The notes under the pieces were generated by a model. The model worked only from the letters and a program-made list of their open reading frames with translations, did not search any database and had not been told where the DNA came from. Position numbers and translations under genes: made by a program. Positions 16,772 to 26,454 of a stretch of DNA of 64,000 nucleotides are shown one piece after another. Origin of the DNA: Candidatus Gastranaerophilales bacterium (GTDB lineage Bacteria > Cyanobacteriota > Vampirovibrionia > Gastranaerophilales > Gastranaerophilaceae); NCBI GenBank assembly GCA_017475485.1, contig JAFVFO010000032.1:1-64000 (forward strand), read 5' to 3'. The number at the start of each line of letters is the position of its first letter. Position 1 is the first letter of the stretch.

Positions 16772-17372
16772 CGCAAAAGATTATTTTTACAAAAAAGATT
16801 ACAAATCTGCGCTTGAAGAATTTAAAAAAGAAGAAAATTATTATGGTGCAGGATTATGCTCCCTTCTTTTGTGTGATACAAAAAATGCGCAAAATTTTTG
16901 GTCTGTTAATAAAAATTGCCCTGCAAGCAGGTGGGGTTTGTGTATTTTAGATTATATACAATTAAAAACCGATAAAATTCCGACATTTTTTCAAACACGA
17001 GCCCAGCTGGAAGTGTATCTATCATTATTTATAGAAAATAATTTAATAGAATGGGCGCAAAATATTGTAAGCTGCTGTGAATTCTTTTTCAGGGCAAATC
17101 CTGAAAGTTACAAATTTATTGCAAGAGCTTTGTATGCTAACGGCTATTTTCAATTGGCAATTAATTTTTGCAAAAAAAGTTTAAGGTTCTTCTATTCCGA
17201 TCCTGAAGCATTTTTAATTATGGCACAGTGTCAATTTTTGCTTGCTGATTTGGCGGAAGCACTTGATAGCGTGAATAGAACCCTTGCCATTGCGCCGAGT
17301 TATTATCCCGCAAAATTATTCAGGGGTATTTTATTGGAAGAAATTGAAAAGAAAAGAGCAAAAGAAATTTAA
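16758..17372 (+). CDS. TPR-repeat protein coupled to csrA
   Basis: 204 residues, probably cytoplasmic (no signal peptide). Helical repeats include KDYFYKKDYKSALEEFKKEEN at the start and, in the C-terminal half, PESYKFIARALYANGYFQLAINFCKKSL and PEAFLIMAQCQFLLADLAEALDSVNRTLAI, which fit the TPR consensus. It overlaps csrA by 14 bp, so it is translated with the FliW-CsrA pair. A scaffolding role in flagellar or motility control is inference. Confidence 0.7.
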   Translation: MTSLSAKDYFYKKDYKSALEEFKKEENYYGAGLCSLLLCDTKNAQNFWSVNKNCPASRWGLCILDYIQLKTDKIPTFFQTRAQLEVYLSLFIENNLIEWAQNIVSCCEFFFRANPESYKFIARALYANGYFQLAINFCKKSLRFFYSDPEAFLIMAQCQFLLADLAEALDSVNRTLAIAPSYYPAKLFRGILLEEIEKKRAKEI

Positions 17373-18620
17373 TTATTTCACAACAAATTTTTTCATTTTT
17401 CCATAATCAAATTCATTTTCCCAGCGAGCTACAACTGTTGTTGCAACGCAATTTCCTATAAGATTAACTGTGGTTCTGCCCATATCAAGAATTTGGTCAA
17501 TCCCTAAAATAATTGCAACACCTATAACCGGTAAATTAAAGCTGGTCAGAGTGCCTGTTAAAATAACAAGTGCAACACGAGGAACACCTGCAATGCCTTT
17601 TGAAGTCAGCATAAGAGTCAAAATAATTAAAATTTGCTGTTCTATAGGAAGATGAATTCCTGCTATTTGAGCGCAAAATAATGTAGCCAAAGTTAAATAC
17701 ATGGTAGAGCCATCCAGATTAAAAGTATAACCCATAGGCATTACAAAGCTGACAATGCTTTTTGGTACACCAAATTTTTCCATTTGGCTCATTGCCTTTG
17801 GCAGTGCGGCTTCTGATGAAGCAGTGGTAAAAGCCAATAGCGCAGGGTCTTTTATAGCCTTTAATATTCCCGTAAACGGAACTTTTATTATTTTGCAGGC
17901 AATAACAAGTACGACAACAACAAAAACTATTAAAGAAAGATATGTTATAGCGATTAATTTTGCATAACCAAGCAATATTCCAATGCCGTTTCTGCCTATT
18001 GTTGCTGAAATTGCCCCAAATACACCAATTGGTGCAAACATCATAACATATTGGGTAAATTTAAACATTATATCGCACATGCTTTGTAAAAAATCCAAAA
18101 CAGGACGTGCTTTTGGGCCGACAGCACAGACGGCAAGTGCAAAAAATATAGCAAAAACAACTATCTGCAATAAATTTCCTTCCGCCATTGCGCCAAAAAA
18201 GCTCTCCGGTACTGATTCTACAAGCATGTGAACCATAGAGGGGTTATGTGCTGAGGCTTGCATTTTTTCAACAATTGCCATACTTGCCTGTGAAACTTCA
18301 ACATTAAAGCCAACCCCCGGCTGTAATACATTAGCCATAATAATGCCGATAATAAGTGCCAATGTGGTTGCAATTTCAAAATATATTATTGTTTTTAAGC
18401 CTATTTTACCAAGATTTTTAACATCCCCATGTCCTGCAATGCCGACTGTTAACGTCGCAAAAATCAACGGGGCAATAATCATTTTAATCATTCTTAAAAA
18501 AACATCTGCCAAAGGCTGCATTTTAACGGCATAGTTCGGAAAAAGCCAGCCGAAAAGAATGCCAAAGACAAAAGCTGTAAAAATATATAAGGTAAGTTTT
18601 CTGCTTTTTGAATCAGTCAA
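17373..18620 (-). CDS. Dicarboxylate/amino acid:cation symporter (DAACS, GltP/DctA type)
   Basis: 415 residues from TTG 18620, chosen because GGAG lies 6 bp before it; an in-frame TTG at 18635 lacks a site. About eight membrane helices and two re-entrant loops are indicated by TTASSEAALPK (hairpin 1), NLDGSTMY, SKGIAGVPR (hairpin 2) and DQILDMGRTTVNLIGN with the substrate- and ion-binding Asp, Arg and Asn. It imports glutamate, aspartate or C4-dicarboxylates with Na+ or H+. The SSEAALP hairpin is closer to DctA-like members, but the substrate cannot be fixed. Confidence 0.9.
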   Translation of the reverse strand: MTDSKSRKLTLYIFTAFVFGILFGWLFPNYAVKMQPLADVFLRMIKMIIAPLIFATLTVGIAGHGDVKNLGKIGLKTIIYFEIATTLALIIGIIMANVLQPGVGFNVEVSQASMAIVEKMQASAHNPSMVHMLVESVPESFFGAMAEGNLLQIVVFAIFFALAVCAVGPKARPVLDFLQSMCDIMFKFTQYVMMFAPIGVFGAISATIGRNGIGILLGYAKLIAITYLSLIVFVVVVLVIACKIIKVPFTGILKAIKDPALLAFTTASSEAALPKAMSQMEKFGVPKSIVSFVMPMGYTFNLDGSTMYLTLATLFCAQIAGIHLPIEQQILIILTLMLTSKGIAGVPRVALVILTGTLTSFNLPVIGVAIILGIDQILDMGRTTVNLIGNCVATTVVARWENEFDYGKMKKFVVK

Positions 18621-18666
18621 AACATGCTCCAGCAAAAATGATTACTACAATTATATTATAAAAATG

Positions 18667-21018
18667 CTATATCTCCAACATCTGCTGAAACTCTTTTATA
18701 TCGCAGTTTAGAAGTGATTTTTTAAATTCCAAAATATTTGAAAATTCTTCTTTTAATAATTCATACATTGAATCTTCTTTAAAATCAGCATAGTTAAACG
18801 GTTTTATATATTCAATTTTATTTATATCTAAAATATTAATAGAGCCGATGTTCTCCAATATTTCAAGGGTAATATGTAAAAAATTCTCGCTGACACCGAG
18901 TGCACTTGCAAGGCGGTGCATTTCGACTGCACCTTGAAGATGATTTGCGCAATATTTTATCATACCTAACGCTTGTTTAATATAGTTTTCAAGGTTTTCA
19001 TCCACTTTGTAATTCATTAAATGAATTTTTGAAGGTTTTACTTTGGCTATAATTTCTTTTAACTCATCAATAGAGCTTGGATAATCAAAAAGCATTAAAC
19101 CGTTATGTTCGTTGATTTTTTCTATGAAATTATCTTTTATTTTTTGATATTTTCCAAGAATTTCTTTTGTGGAAATAGTTTTTGCCCAAACGGCAATATC
19201 TAAGCCTTCACGTTCCAAATATTGAGAAATTTGTTCTAAAATTCCTGTTTTTTTTCTGTGGTCAAAAATTTTATATTCATTTTCGGGCTTTTTGAGCCCC
19301 TCGCAATACATATCAACAATTTCAAACTGCACGCTTTTCACGTCATTAAAAACATTTAAACGAGGATAGAAAGCTATATCGCATTTTTGTCCCTGAGGAA
19401 TTAAAAGCTCTGTTTCAGACCATTTTACAGCCTGAAATTTCTTATCTTCGCACGATAAAATAAGCCTTAGATGATTTTGCTCTTTTCCTATTGTTTTAAA
19501 TTCTTCCAAAGTCACATTAAACATTGCAAACAAAGGCGGCTCATTATTCTGCCCGAAGGGTTCAAGTTTATCAATGGTTTCAAGCATACCTAAATCAATA
19601 TCTTGAGCCTTAACCTCAATATCGGCATAAAGAGTATTGTCGGGCTTTTCATCCTTAGAGGCTTCATTTATGGTTTTTAAAAGAGCTTCTTTTACATCTT
19701 CAAACTTCTTTTGAGATAAATCGAAAGAACATCCCCCTGCAAGTTTATGCCCGCCAAAGCCAAGGAATAACTCTTCATTTTCTTTTAAAATTTCATATAC
19801 ATTGATTAAATCATTGCTTCTGATTGAACACCTTTCATTATTTTTGTCGTCTGCCGTCATTAAAAAGCAGGGCTTATTATATTCTTCAACAATTTTAGAA
19901 GCAACTATACCGATAATTCCTATATGCCATGATGAATTCATTAAGATTACGGCAGGTTTTTTGGTTTCTTGGGGATTTTTCTTAAGATAATCTTTTATTT
20001 CATTATATGTTTCAGCACACTTTGCCTGTCTTATTGCATTATAGCTGTCTAATTTTTCAATAATTATATCAAGCATATTTTCATTATCTTCATTTAAAAA
20101 GTCAAAAGATAATTTTGCATTTGCCAATCTTCCGACAGCATTAATTCTCGGTGCTAAAATGAAAGCTACATCAGTTGAATTAATATCCCTATCTTTTATA
20201 TTTTTTGATAACAGCTTATAAATTCCAAGGTGAGATTTTTCTTTTTTATTATTTATTAATTCAAGTGCATGTTTCACCATTGCACGATTTTCCCCCAAAA
20301 GGGGTACTACATCTGCAATAGCACCGCATGATGCAATTAATAACAGTTCATCTTTTAAATTTTTATTATCAATATCTTCCAGTATTGCCATTGCAAGTTT
20401 GTATGCAACAATTGAACCCGAGTTATAGGTTAAATAAGTGATATTATCTGCCGATAATTCAGGATTTATTGCGCCTTCAACCTGCGGATTTATTATTGCG
20501 TATGCCATTGGAAGTTCTATATCGGTGCTGTGGTGGTCAGTCAGAATCGTATCAACCCTTAAACTCTTTAGAAGGCTGATTTCTTTTATATTCGAAATTC
20601 CGCAATCGACGGTTATAACAAGTTTAACATTTTCTTTTGATACAAAAGTTAATAGTTCCTTAGAATTTAACCCATGCCCATGGAGTAACCTATCGGGAAT
20701 AAAGGTTAAAACATTTGCTTTTAGTTCTTTTAAGGCTTTAAATAAAACGGTGCTTGACGTTACACCGTCACAATCAAAATCGCCCCAAATCAGAATTTTT
20801 TGTTTTTGCTCAATTGCTTCTTTAATTCTTTTTTTTGCTTTTTCCATATCTAAAAAAGCATAAGGAGAAATAAAATCATTTATTGTTGGATTTAAAAACT
20901 TTTCTATATCTTTTTCTTTTGTAATATTTCTTGCGGATAAAAGTTCATCTAATAAAGAATCTTTAGATGAACTTTTAATTTTATCAAATTTTTTTATGGC
21001 AATTTTTCTGTAATTCAT
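18667..21018 (-). CDS. recJ: Single-stranded-DNA-specific exonuclease RecJ
   Basis: 783 residues, longer than the typical 560-600. DHH-family motifs: WGDFDCDGVTSS, VITVDCG, LTDHHSTD (DHH), and the DHHA1 domain with FGGHKLAGGCS. An OB-fold-like region follows around residues 470-580. The last ~200 residues form an extra C-terminal domain containing helical, HTH-like sequence, also seen in some cyanobacterial and Firmicutes RecJ proteins. It is a 5'-3' exonuclease in recombination and mismatch repair. No clear ribosome-binding site precedes the ATG; it follows the 21025-21750 gene by 6 bp. Confidence 0.93.
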   Translation of the reverse strand: MNYRKIAIKKFDKIKSSSKDSLLDELLSARNITKEKDIEKFLNPTINDFISPYAFLDMEKAKKRIKEAIEQKQKILIWGDFDCDGVTSSTVLFKALKELKANVLTFIPDRLLHGHGLNSKELLTFVSKENVKLVITVDCGISNIKEISLLKSLRVDTILTDHHSTDIELPMAYAIINPQVEGAINPELSADNITYLTYNSGSIVAYKLAMAILEDIDNKNLKDELLLIASCGAIADVVPLLGENRAMVKHALELINNKKEKSHLGIYKLLSKNIKDRDINSTDVAFILAPRINAVGRLANAKLSFDFLNEDNENMLDIIIEKLDSYNAIRQAKCAETYNEIKDYLKKNPQETKKPAVILMNSSWHIGIIGIVASKIVEEYNKPCFLMTADDKNNERCSIRSNDLINVYEILKENEELFLGFGGHKLAGGCSFDLSQKKFEDVKEALLKTINEASKDEKPDNTLYADIEVKAQDIDLGMLETIDKLEPFGQNNEPPLFAMFNVTLEEFKTIGKEQNHLRLILSCEDKKFQAVKWSETELLIPQGQKCDIAFYPRLNVFNDVKSVQFEIVDMYCEGLKKPENEYKIFDHRKKTGILEQISQYLEREGLDIAVWAKTISTKEILGKYQKIKDNFIEKINEHNGLMLFDYPSSIDELKEIIAKVKPSKIHLMNYKVDENLENYIKQALGMIKYCANHLQGAVEMHRLASALGVSENFLHITLEILENIGSINILDINKIEYIKPFNYADFKEDSMYELLKEEFSNILEFKKSLLNCDIKEFQQMLEI

Positions 21019-21024
21019 TTAAAA

Positions 21025-21750
21025 TTAGTTTCTTTTGTTTAACTGAGCTAAAAGCCTTAAAACTTCGAAATATAACCAAATTACGGTAACAAGCAAAGAT
21101 AAACCCGCATACCATTCAAAGTAATCAGGTAGTGTGTTTTCAGCTCGTTCTATAAAGTCGAAATCTAAAATAAAGTTTAAAGCGGCAATAACACAAATAA
21201 CCGCACTTATGAATATACCGTATAAACCGCCGTTAAATACGGTCATGGGATGTCCTAAAAGAGAAGCAACAAAACCTACAAGATAAAATATTGCAATTGC
21301 TATTGTTGCAGTTACAACTACTTTTCTAAACACAGGTGTTGCTTGAATTACTCTTGTTTTATATAAAAATAACATTGTTAATAATGCTAAAAATGTTATT
21401 GCAAGCGCATTTGTAATAATCCCTTGATACATGGCATTGTATCCAAAACTTACGACACCAACTAAAATGCCTTCACAAATTGCATAAGCGGGAGCTGTAA
21501 TGTGTGAAGATTTTGGATTAAGAAATGCGATAAATGCCAAAATCATACCGCCGATTACTGATATAATCATAAGTATATGAATCCTATCTATAAAACCTTT
21601 TGCGCAAATTTCCCAGCCTAAATATGCAAATAGCGCAGTAATACCAATTAATATCAGCGTTTTATTGATTGCGCCTTGAATTGTCAAAGGAGCGCTGTCC
21701 ATAATTGCTTCTTGTATTTGAGGATTTCTCACCATTGGATTAGATGTCAT
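21025..21750 (-). CDS. Bax inhibitor-1-like membrane protein (YccA/BaxI_1 family)
   Basis: 241 residues with a soluble N-terminus (MVRNPQIQEAI...MTIQGAINKT-like start) and seven hydrophobic segments. DFDFIERAENTLPDYFEWYAG in the C-terminal half is the conserved segment of this family. Homologues are thought to be pH-sensitive calcium-leak channels. A GAAGGGG site precedes the ATG. It is upstream of recJ on the same strand and divergent from coaE. Confidence 0.87.
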   Translation of the reverse strand: MTSNPMVRNPQIQEAIMDSAPLTIQGAINKTLILIGITALFAYLGWEICAKGFIDRIHILMIISVIGGMILAFIAFLNPKSSHITAPAYAICEGILVGVVSFGYNAMYQGIITNALAITFLALLTMLFLYKTRVIQATPVFRKVVVTATIAIAIFYLVGFVASLLGHPMTVFNGGLYGIFISAVICVIAALNFILDFDFIERAENTLPDYFEWYAGLSLLVTVIWLYFEVLRLLAQLNKRN

Positions 21751-21814
21751 AATAACCCCTTCTATAATTATATTTCAATTGAATTATACTATAATTTTAA
21801 GTTAAAATAAAGGT

Positions 21815-22339
21815 ATGCAAAAATTAGGTTTAACAGGTAACATTTGCGCGGGTAAATCGCAAGTTGAAGCAATTTTAGAAAAAAAAGGCTATAAAGTAAT
21901 TGACCTTGATAAAATTTCTCATAAATTTTTAGAAAATAATGAAGAAATAAAAAACCATTTTAAAACTTTAGACAGAAAAATTATTGCAGGAATTGTTTTT
22001 TCGGATTCCTCTGAGAAAAAATTTTTAGAAAGTATCATCCATCCGCTTTTATATAATTATATTTTGGAAGAATTTAAGAAAGATTATGAAAAGATAGTGA
22101 TATCGGGTGCTTTGTTATATGAAGCAGGGTTTGATAAATTATTTGATAAAATATTTTTTGTTGACGCGCCTTATGATACAAGGCTTGAGCGTTTAATGAA
22201 AAGAAATAATTTAAGTCAAAAAGAGGCTGAAAAAAGGCTTCAGGCGCAAAATACGAATTATAAAAACCATGCCGATTATATTATCGAAAATAATTCCTCA
22301 TTAGATGATTTAGAGAAAACTATAAACTCGATTTTATAA
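21815..22339 (+). CDS. coaE: Dephospho-CoA kinase
   Basis: 174 residues. The P-loop GNICAGKS (8-15) is a variant of the usual GxxGSGKS. IDLDKISHKF (Asp of the substrate site) and the lid helix ERLMKRNNLSQKEAEKRLQAQ are conserved. It catalyses the last step of coenzyme A synthesis. AAAGG precedes the ATG. Its 3' end overlaps the convergent comEC gene by 20 bp. Confidence 0.93.
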   Translation: MQKLGLTGNICAGKSQVEAILEKKGYKVIDLDKISHKFLENNEEIKNHFKTLDRKIIAGIVFSDSSEKKFLESIIHPLLYNYILEEFKKDYEKIVISGALLYEAGFDKLFDKIFFVDAPYDTRLERLMKRNNLSQKEAEKRLQAQNTNYKNHADYIIENNSSLDDLEKTINSIL

Positions 22340-24818
22340 AATCCTGAACATATTTTGTTTTATTAAACGGCAGGTTTTCATATTTGTCAAATGAAACAGG
22401 TACTATTTTCTTTGTATTTTTATCAAAATGGTAAAATTTTATTTCATTGTTAATTATAATTTTTACAAAACCATAGTTCTTTGTAAGTATTGTCTTGACA
22501 TTATTTTCACTAAGTACATTAATTGTGGAATAATCGGGATGACCAAATTTATTAATCCCTGTTGAAATAAGCGCATAATCAGGTTTTAAGTTTTGAAGCA
22601 TTTCATGATTAACAGTATTTTTAGCGCCATGGTGGCCTACTTTTAAAATATTAATTTCAGGCAGATAATTTTTTATTTTTTCATAGCCTAAAAGTCCGGA
22701 ATCTGCCATAAACAAAATATTCTTATCTTTATATGTTAAAAGAGTGATGATAGAATCTTCATTTTCATCTTCAAGCCCTGATTTAAAAGTTTTAATTTCT
22801 AAATCAGGCTCTTTATATATTGTTTCATTTTTTGCAATTTTATAATTTAATTTATTTTCTTTTAAATAATTGACTGTTAAAGAAGCGCTATAAGTATCAG
22901 TATCAAGTTTTTGAATAATAACATTATCAACTTTGTTGTTTTTTAATACATCAAGTGCACCGCCTATATGATCTAAGTCATAATGAGTTAAAATTAAAGT
23001 ATGGAGATGAATTATTCTTTCATTTTTCAAATAGCGGTTAATTATGGCTTCGCCGTCTGAAAACCCTTTAAAGGTTTTCTTTCCTGTGTCAATCAGGATA
23101 TATTTATGTTTTGGGGTTTTAATCAAAAAGCTGTCCGCGTTACCAACGTCAAACATTGCTATTTCAAGGTCTTTGGTGAAATATGAAGGTTTTATAAAGC
23201 TAATTATAAAAATTACAACAGCAACAGCAAGAATTATGTTCTTTTTCTTTTCTTGAAAATTATTCTTTAAATTTTCAAGAAAAATTAATATAATTATCCA
23301 AAATGTAAATATTTGAAATACATTTAAACTTATAATTGAAATTAAAGAGTATTTGAACCCTGAAAATATTGTGCTGATTTTGATTAATAACGTTAAAAGC
23401 GGGTTTGCAACCATATCAAATATGAATACCATAAAATTATTAATAAAAGGAATTAGCGCAATAATAGAACTTATAAAACCGATAAAACTCAATATCCCGA
23501 TAAAAGGCACAACCGCAATATTTGCCAATATTGATAAAGGCGTAAAATTGTTAAAATAGTGCATTTGCAAAGGTACTACCCAAATTTGTGCAATCAAAGG
23601 TACGGCGATAATTGAAACAATTGAAATTGGTGAAAATAAGAATAAAATATATTTTTGAAAACGATTTAAGTTTTTATATTTTTCTTTAAATTTTTCATCC
23701 ATTGTTTTGAATTTGGATATTATGACCTCGACCCCTGTTGTAAGTCCGAATGTTACCGCAAAAGAAAGCTGAAAACCAATATCAAAAATCATTTTGGGTT
23801 GGAATAATAAAATTAAAAATCCGACAAAGAATATTAACCCGACACTATCTGCGGTTCTATCTATCATTTTACCGATTAATACAAATAATATCATTAAACT
23901 TGCCCTTAAAATAGAAGGCGGAAAACCGGTCATGAAAGTGTAGAAAATAATAAAAATACAACCTATTATAATTGAAAAATTGTATGGTAGTTTTAATAAA
24001 CTTGCGCACCAGCACCAAATTCCGTAAATGAGCGCAACATTCAATCCTGAAGCTGCCAATAAATGTAAAAGTCCTGATGATTTAAAACTTTCTTTTATAT
24101 TTTCATCAGGGTTAATGGTTTCATTACCAAATACAATACCGCCAAGTATTTCAAGGCGCGGAGATTTTATATTTTTTGCATGGGTTTTGATAATTTTATT
24201 TCTGGTATCTTCAAATTGCCTTAAAATAAAATACCAGCTATCCTCGTAATTTTTTGCAAATTCCACTTGTGAAGTTTTGATTAATGTATTTTTATCGCCA
24301 TATAAAATATAATTACAATCATTATTGTGAAGGTAATTACTATAATCAAATTGATACGGATTTGCAGATTTTCTTGGGGTTCTTAATTTCCCTTTTAATT
24401 TAACGTAGTTTCCGATTTTGATTTTGTTTAAAATTTCATCGTCTAAATCAAGACTTATTAATATTTTCTCGTTATTTAAAAAATTTGAATTTTCCCTTAA
24501 ATAAAATTTAACTTTGTTATTTTTAAGGTTTATATCTGCTGATGTTATGATTTTACCCTGTAATAAAATATCATTGATATGATATTCTTTAACATTGTGT
24601 ACGATTTCCGCCCTTGATATTCCAAGAAAAAATAATAAATACAAAATTATGGATTTTTTAAAACCCAAATTGGAATAAAATGTCAGAAATATTAAAATTA
24701 AAAGACAAATAAAACAATATAAAACCTGATGATTATAAAAAGAGCCCAATAAACCTAAGACATAAAATATAGTGATTAAAACAGTGAAAAGTTTTGTATG
24801 TGTAAAATCAATTTTCAT
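22320..24818 (-). CDS. comEC: DNA uptake channel protein ComEC/Rec2
   Basis: 832 residues. Order: N-terminal membrane helices, an OB-fold-like domain (DUF4131 region, ~75-190), the Competence domain with LLHLLAASGLNVALIYG and about eight more helices, then a C-terminal metallo-beta-lactamase domain (~550 on) with MFDVGNADSFLI, LTHYDLDHIGG and KVGHHGAKN. ComEC moves single-stranded DNA across the inner membrane in natural transformation. With a prepilin-like gene (61857) and a ComEB-type deaminase (28324), this supports a competence capacity, but no comEA or DNA-pilus machinery lies in the window. Confidence 0.92.
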   Translation of the reverse strand: MKIDFTHTKLFTVLITIFYVLGLLGSFYNHQVLYCFICLLILIFLTFYSNLGFKKSIILYLLFFLGISRAEIVHNVKEYHINDILLQGKIITSADINLKNNKVKFYLRENSNFLNNEKILISLDLDDEILNKIKIGNYVKLKGKLRTPRKSANPYQFDYSNYLHNNDCNYILYGDKNTLIKTSQVEFAKNYEDSWYFILRQFEDTRNKIIKTHAKNIKSPRLEILGGIVFGNETINPDENIKESFKSSGLLHLLAASGLNVALIYGIWCWCASLLKLPYNFSIIIGCIFIIFYTFMTGFPPSILRASLMILFVLIGKMIDRTADSVGLIFFVGFLILLFQPKMIFDIGFQLSFAVTFGLTTGVEVIISKFKTMDEKFKEKYKNLNRFQKYILFLFSPISIVSIIAVPLIAQIWVVPLQMHYFNNFTPLSILANIAVVPFIGILSFIGFISSIIALIPFINNFMVFIFDMVANPLLTLLIKISTIFSGFKYSLISIISLNVFQIFTFWIIILIFLENLKNNFQEKKKNIILAVAVVIFIISFIKPSYFTKDLEIAMFDVGNADSFLIKTPKHKYILIDTGKKTFKGFSDGEAIINRYLKNERIIHLHTLILTHYDLDHIGGALDVLKNNKVDNVIIQKLDTDTYSASLTVNYLKENKLNYKIAKNETIYKEPDLEIKTFKSGLEDENEDSIITLLTYKDKNILFMADSGLLGYEKIKNYLPEINILKVGHHGAKNTVNHEMLQNLKPDYALISTGINKFGHPDYSTINVLSENNVKTILTKNYGFVKIIINNEIKFYHFDKNTKKIVPVSFDKYENLPFNKTKYVQDFIKSSL

Positions 24819-24830
24819 AGTTTATTTATC

Positions 24831-25763
24831 TTAATCAAACAGAGCATTTATAAAATCATTTTTATTAAATTCGCAAATATCATTAATGCCTTCCCCTATC
24901 CCGATTAATTTTGTGGGAAGATTATATTTTTGTGCAATTGAAATTATTATTCCGCCTTTTGGTGTTCCGTCTAATTTAGTAATTGCAATAGATGTAACAT
25001 CAACCGCTTCATTAAATACCTGTGCCTGACTTAAGCCGTTTTGCCCTTGCGTACCGTCTAATACAAGGATTGTTTCAAGGTTAGCTTCACCTTTATTTTT
25101 ATCTATTACACCTTTTACTTTTTTTAATTCTTCAATTAGGTTGAATTTATTTTGTAATCTGCCTGCGCTGTCAATAATTACGACATTATAACTTTCTTCT
25201 TTGGCGCGCTTTAGGCCTTTATAAACAACGGCAGAACTCTGAGCTTTATCTTCTCTTAAAATATCAACATTAGCTCGCTTTGACCATATATCAAGCTGTT
25301 CTTCAGCGGCTGCTCTAAAGGTATCACCCGCAACAAGAAGAACTTTATTTCCTTCCTGCTTGAATTTATTGGCTAATTTGCCTATTAAAGTTGTTTTTCC
25401 GGCACCGTTTACCCCTGTAACAAAATATATATTTAATTTATCTTTGTCATATTTTAGGGCATTGGTTTCCGTTTTTTCTAAAATAGAACTAAATTCCTGT
25501 TTAAGAAAATTTTTTAATTCTGATGATTTTATTTTTTGCGTTTTTATTTTTTCAACAAGTTCAACTGCAAGTTCAATTCCTAAATCTGCCTTAATAAGGT
25601 TAGATTCAATATCTTCAAGCTCATATTCATCCGGCAGATTGTTATGCACCCCTTGAATAACACTATTTACAAGGGAATCTGCGGTTTTAGACAAGGCATT
25701 TTTTAAAAAATCAAATGCCCCTTGTTTTTTTTCTTCATCTTTTTTCTTGAAAAAATTAAACAT
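24831..25763 (-). CDS. ftsY: Signal recognition particle receptor FtsY
   Basis: 310 residues from ATG 25763; a TTG 9 bp upstream is in frame but less likely. The four-helix N domain is followed by the G domain with GVNGAGKTTLIGKLA (P-loop), DTFRAAAEEQL, DSAGRL, TKLDGTPKGG and GIGEGINDI. The acidic A domain is very short, only KKKDEEKK. FtsY is the GTPase that docks ribosome-SRP complexes at the inner membrane. It overlaps nusB by 8 bp. Confidence 0.95.
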   Translation of the reverse strand: MFNFFKKKDEEKKQGAFDFLKNALSKTADSLVNSVIQGVHNNLPDEYELEDIESNLIKADLGIELAVELVEKIKTQKIKSSELKNFLKQEFSSILEKTETNALKYDKDKLNIYFVTGVNGAGKTTLIGKLANKFKQEGNKVLLVAGDTFRAAAEEQLDIWSKRANVDILREDKAQSSAVVYKGLKRAKEESYNVVIIDSAGRLQNKFNLIEELKKVKGVIDKNKGEANLETILVLDGTQGQNGLSQAQVFNEAVDVTSIAITKLDGTPKGGIIISIAQKYNLPTKLIGIGEGINDICEFNKNDFINALFD

Positions 25764-26409
25764 AACGTTCAACTACTCTTGCTAAAATTCCATTTATAAA
25801 TGAGGGTGAATCATCTGTTGAATATTTCTTAGCAAGCTCAAGTGCTTCATCTATAACTACTTTGTGAGGCGCATCTTTTATAAATACAAGTTCTGTTATT
25901 GAAATTCTAAGAATATCTTTATCTATTTTGAATAATCTTTCAATATCCCAGCCAAAGGCAAATTCGCTAATCATTTTATCAATTTCATCTTTGTGGGTTC
26001 TGTATTCTTTGCAAATTTGCGAAATATATTCTTTAACATCACTATTTGAAGATAATGTTGCTAATTCTGCTATATCTAGTGCCCCAAGAGTTTTTTCGGC
26101 ACTTTGAAGCATTTTATCGACTTGCGCTTCAAAATCAGAGGTAAGTTTAATTTTAACGGGAATATTATCTATATCAATGGGCCTTTGCAGGTTGTCGGGG
26201 TGATTGTTTTCATATTCGATAATTTGATTTTTGATTTCATTTAATTCAGAAGCCACTAAAGATATTTCATCACTTGAAGATGAAATTAAAGTTCTTACCG
26301 ATTTTAAAACAATAGAATCAAAATCTTCATCTTTATATTTATCAATGTTTTTATCTAATTGTGAAAATAAAATTAAAGCTAATTCTCTGCTTGCTCGTCT
26401 TGCTTGCAT
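25756..26409 (-). CDS. nusB: Transcription antitermination protein NusB, with a long insertion
   Basis: 217 residues against the usual 130-160. The N-terminal QARRASRELALILFSQLD and the C-terminal DKDILRISITELVFI, HKVVIDEALELAKKYSTDDSPSFINGILARV identify NusB. The extra ~60 residues lie between helices 1 and 3 (around residues 40-100) and are charged and helical. NusB with NusE binds boxA in rRNA transcripts. AAGGAAA precedes the ATG. nusB-ftsY-comEC appear to be one transcription unit. Confidence 0.9.
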   Translation of the reverse strand: MQARRASRELALILFSQLDKNIDKYKDEDFDSIVLKSVRTLISSSSDEISLVASELNEIKNQIIEYENNHPDNLQRPIDIDNIPVKIKLTSDFEAQVDKMLQSAEKTLGALDIAELATLSSNSDVKEYISQICKEYRTHKDEIDKMISEFAFGWDIERLFKIDKDILRISITELVFIKDAPHKVVIDEALELAKKYSTDDSPSFINGILARVVERYV

Positions 26410-26454
26410 ATTTTGTTTCCTTCTTGCTGTTTAAAATAATTATAATATAAAAAT

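Noticed and set aside
17470..18534. Several plus-strand frames opposite the symporter gene
   Set aside because: They are antisense shadows of a clear membrane transporter with conserved motifs and have no ribosome-binding sites.
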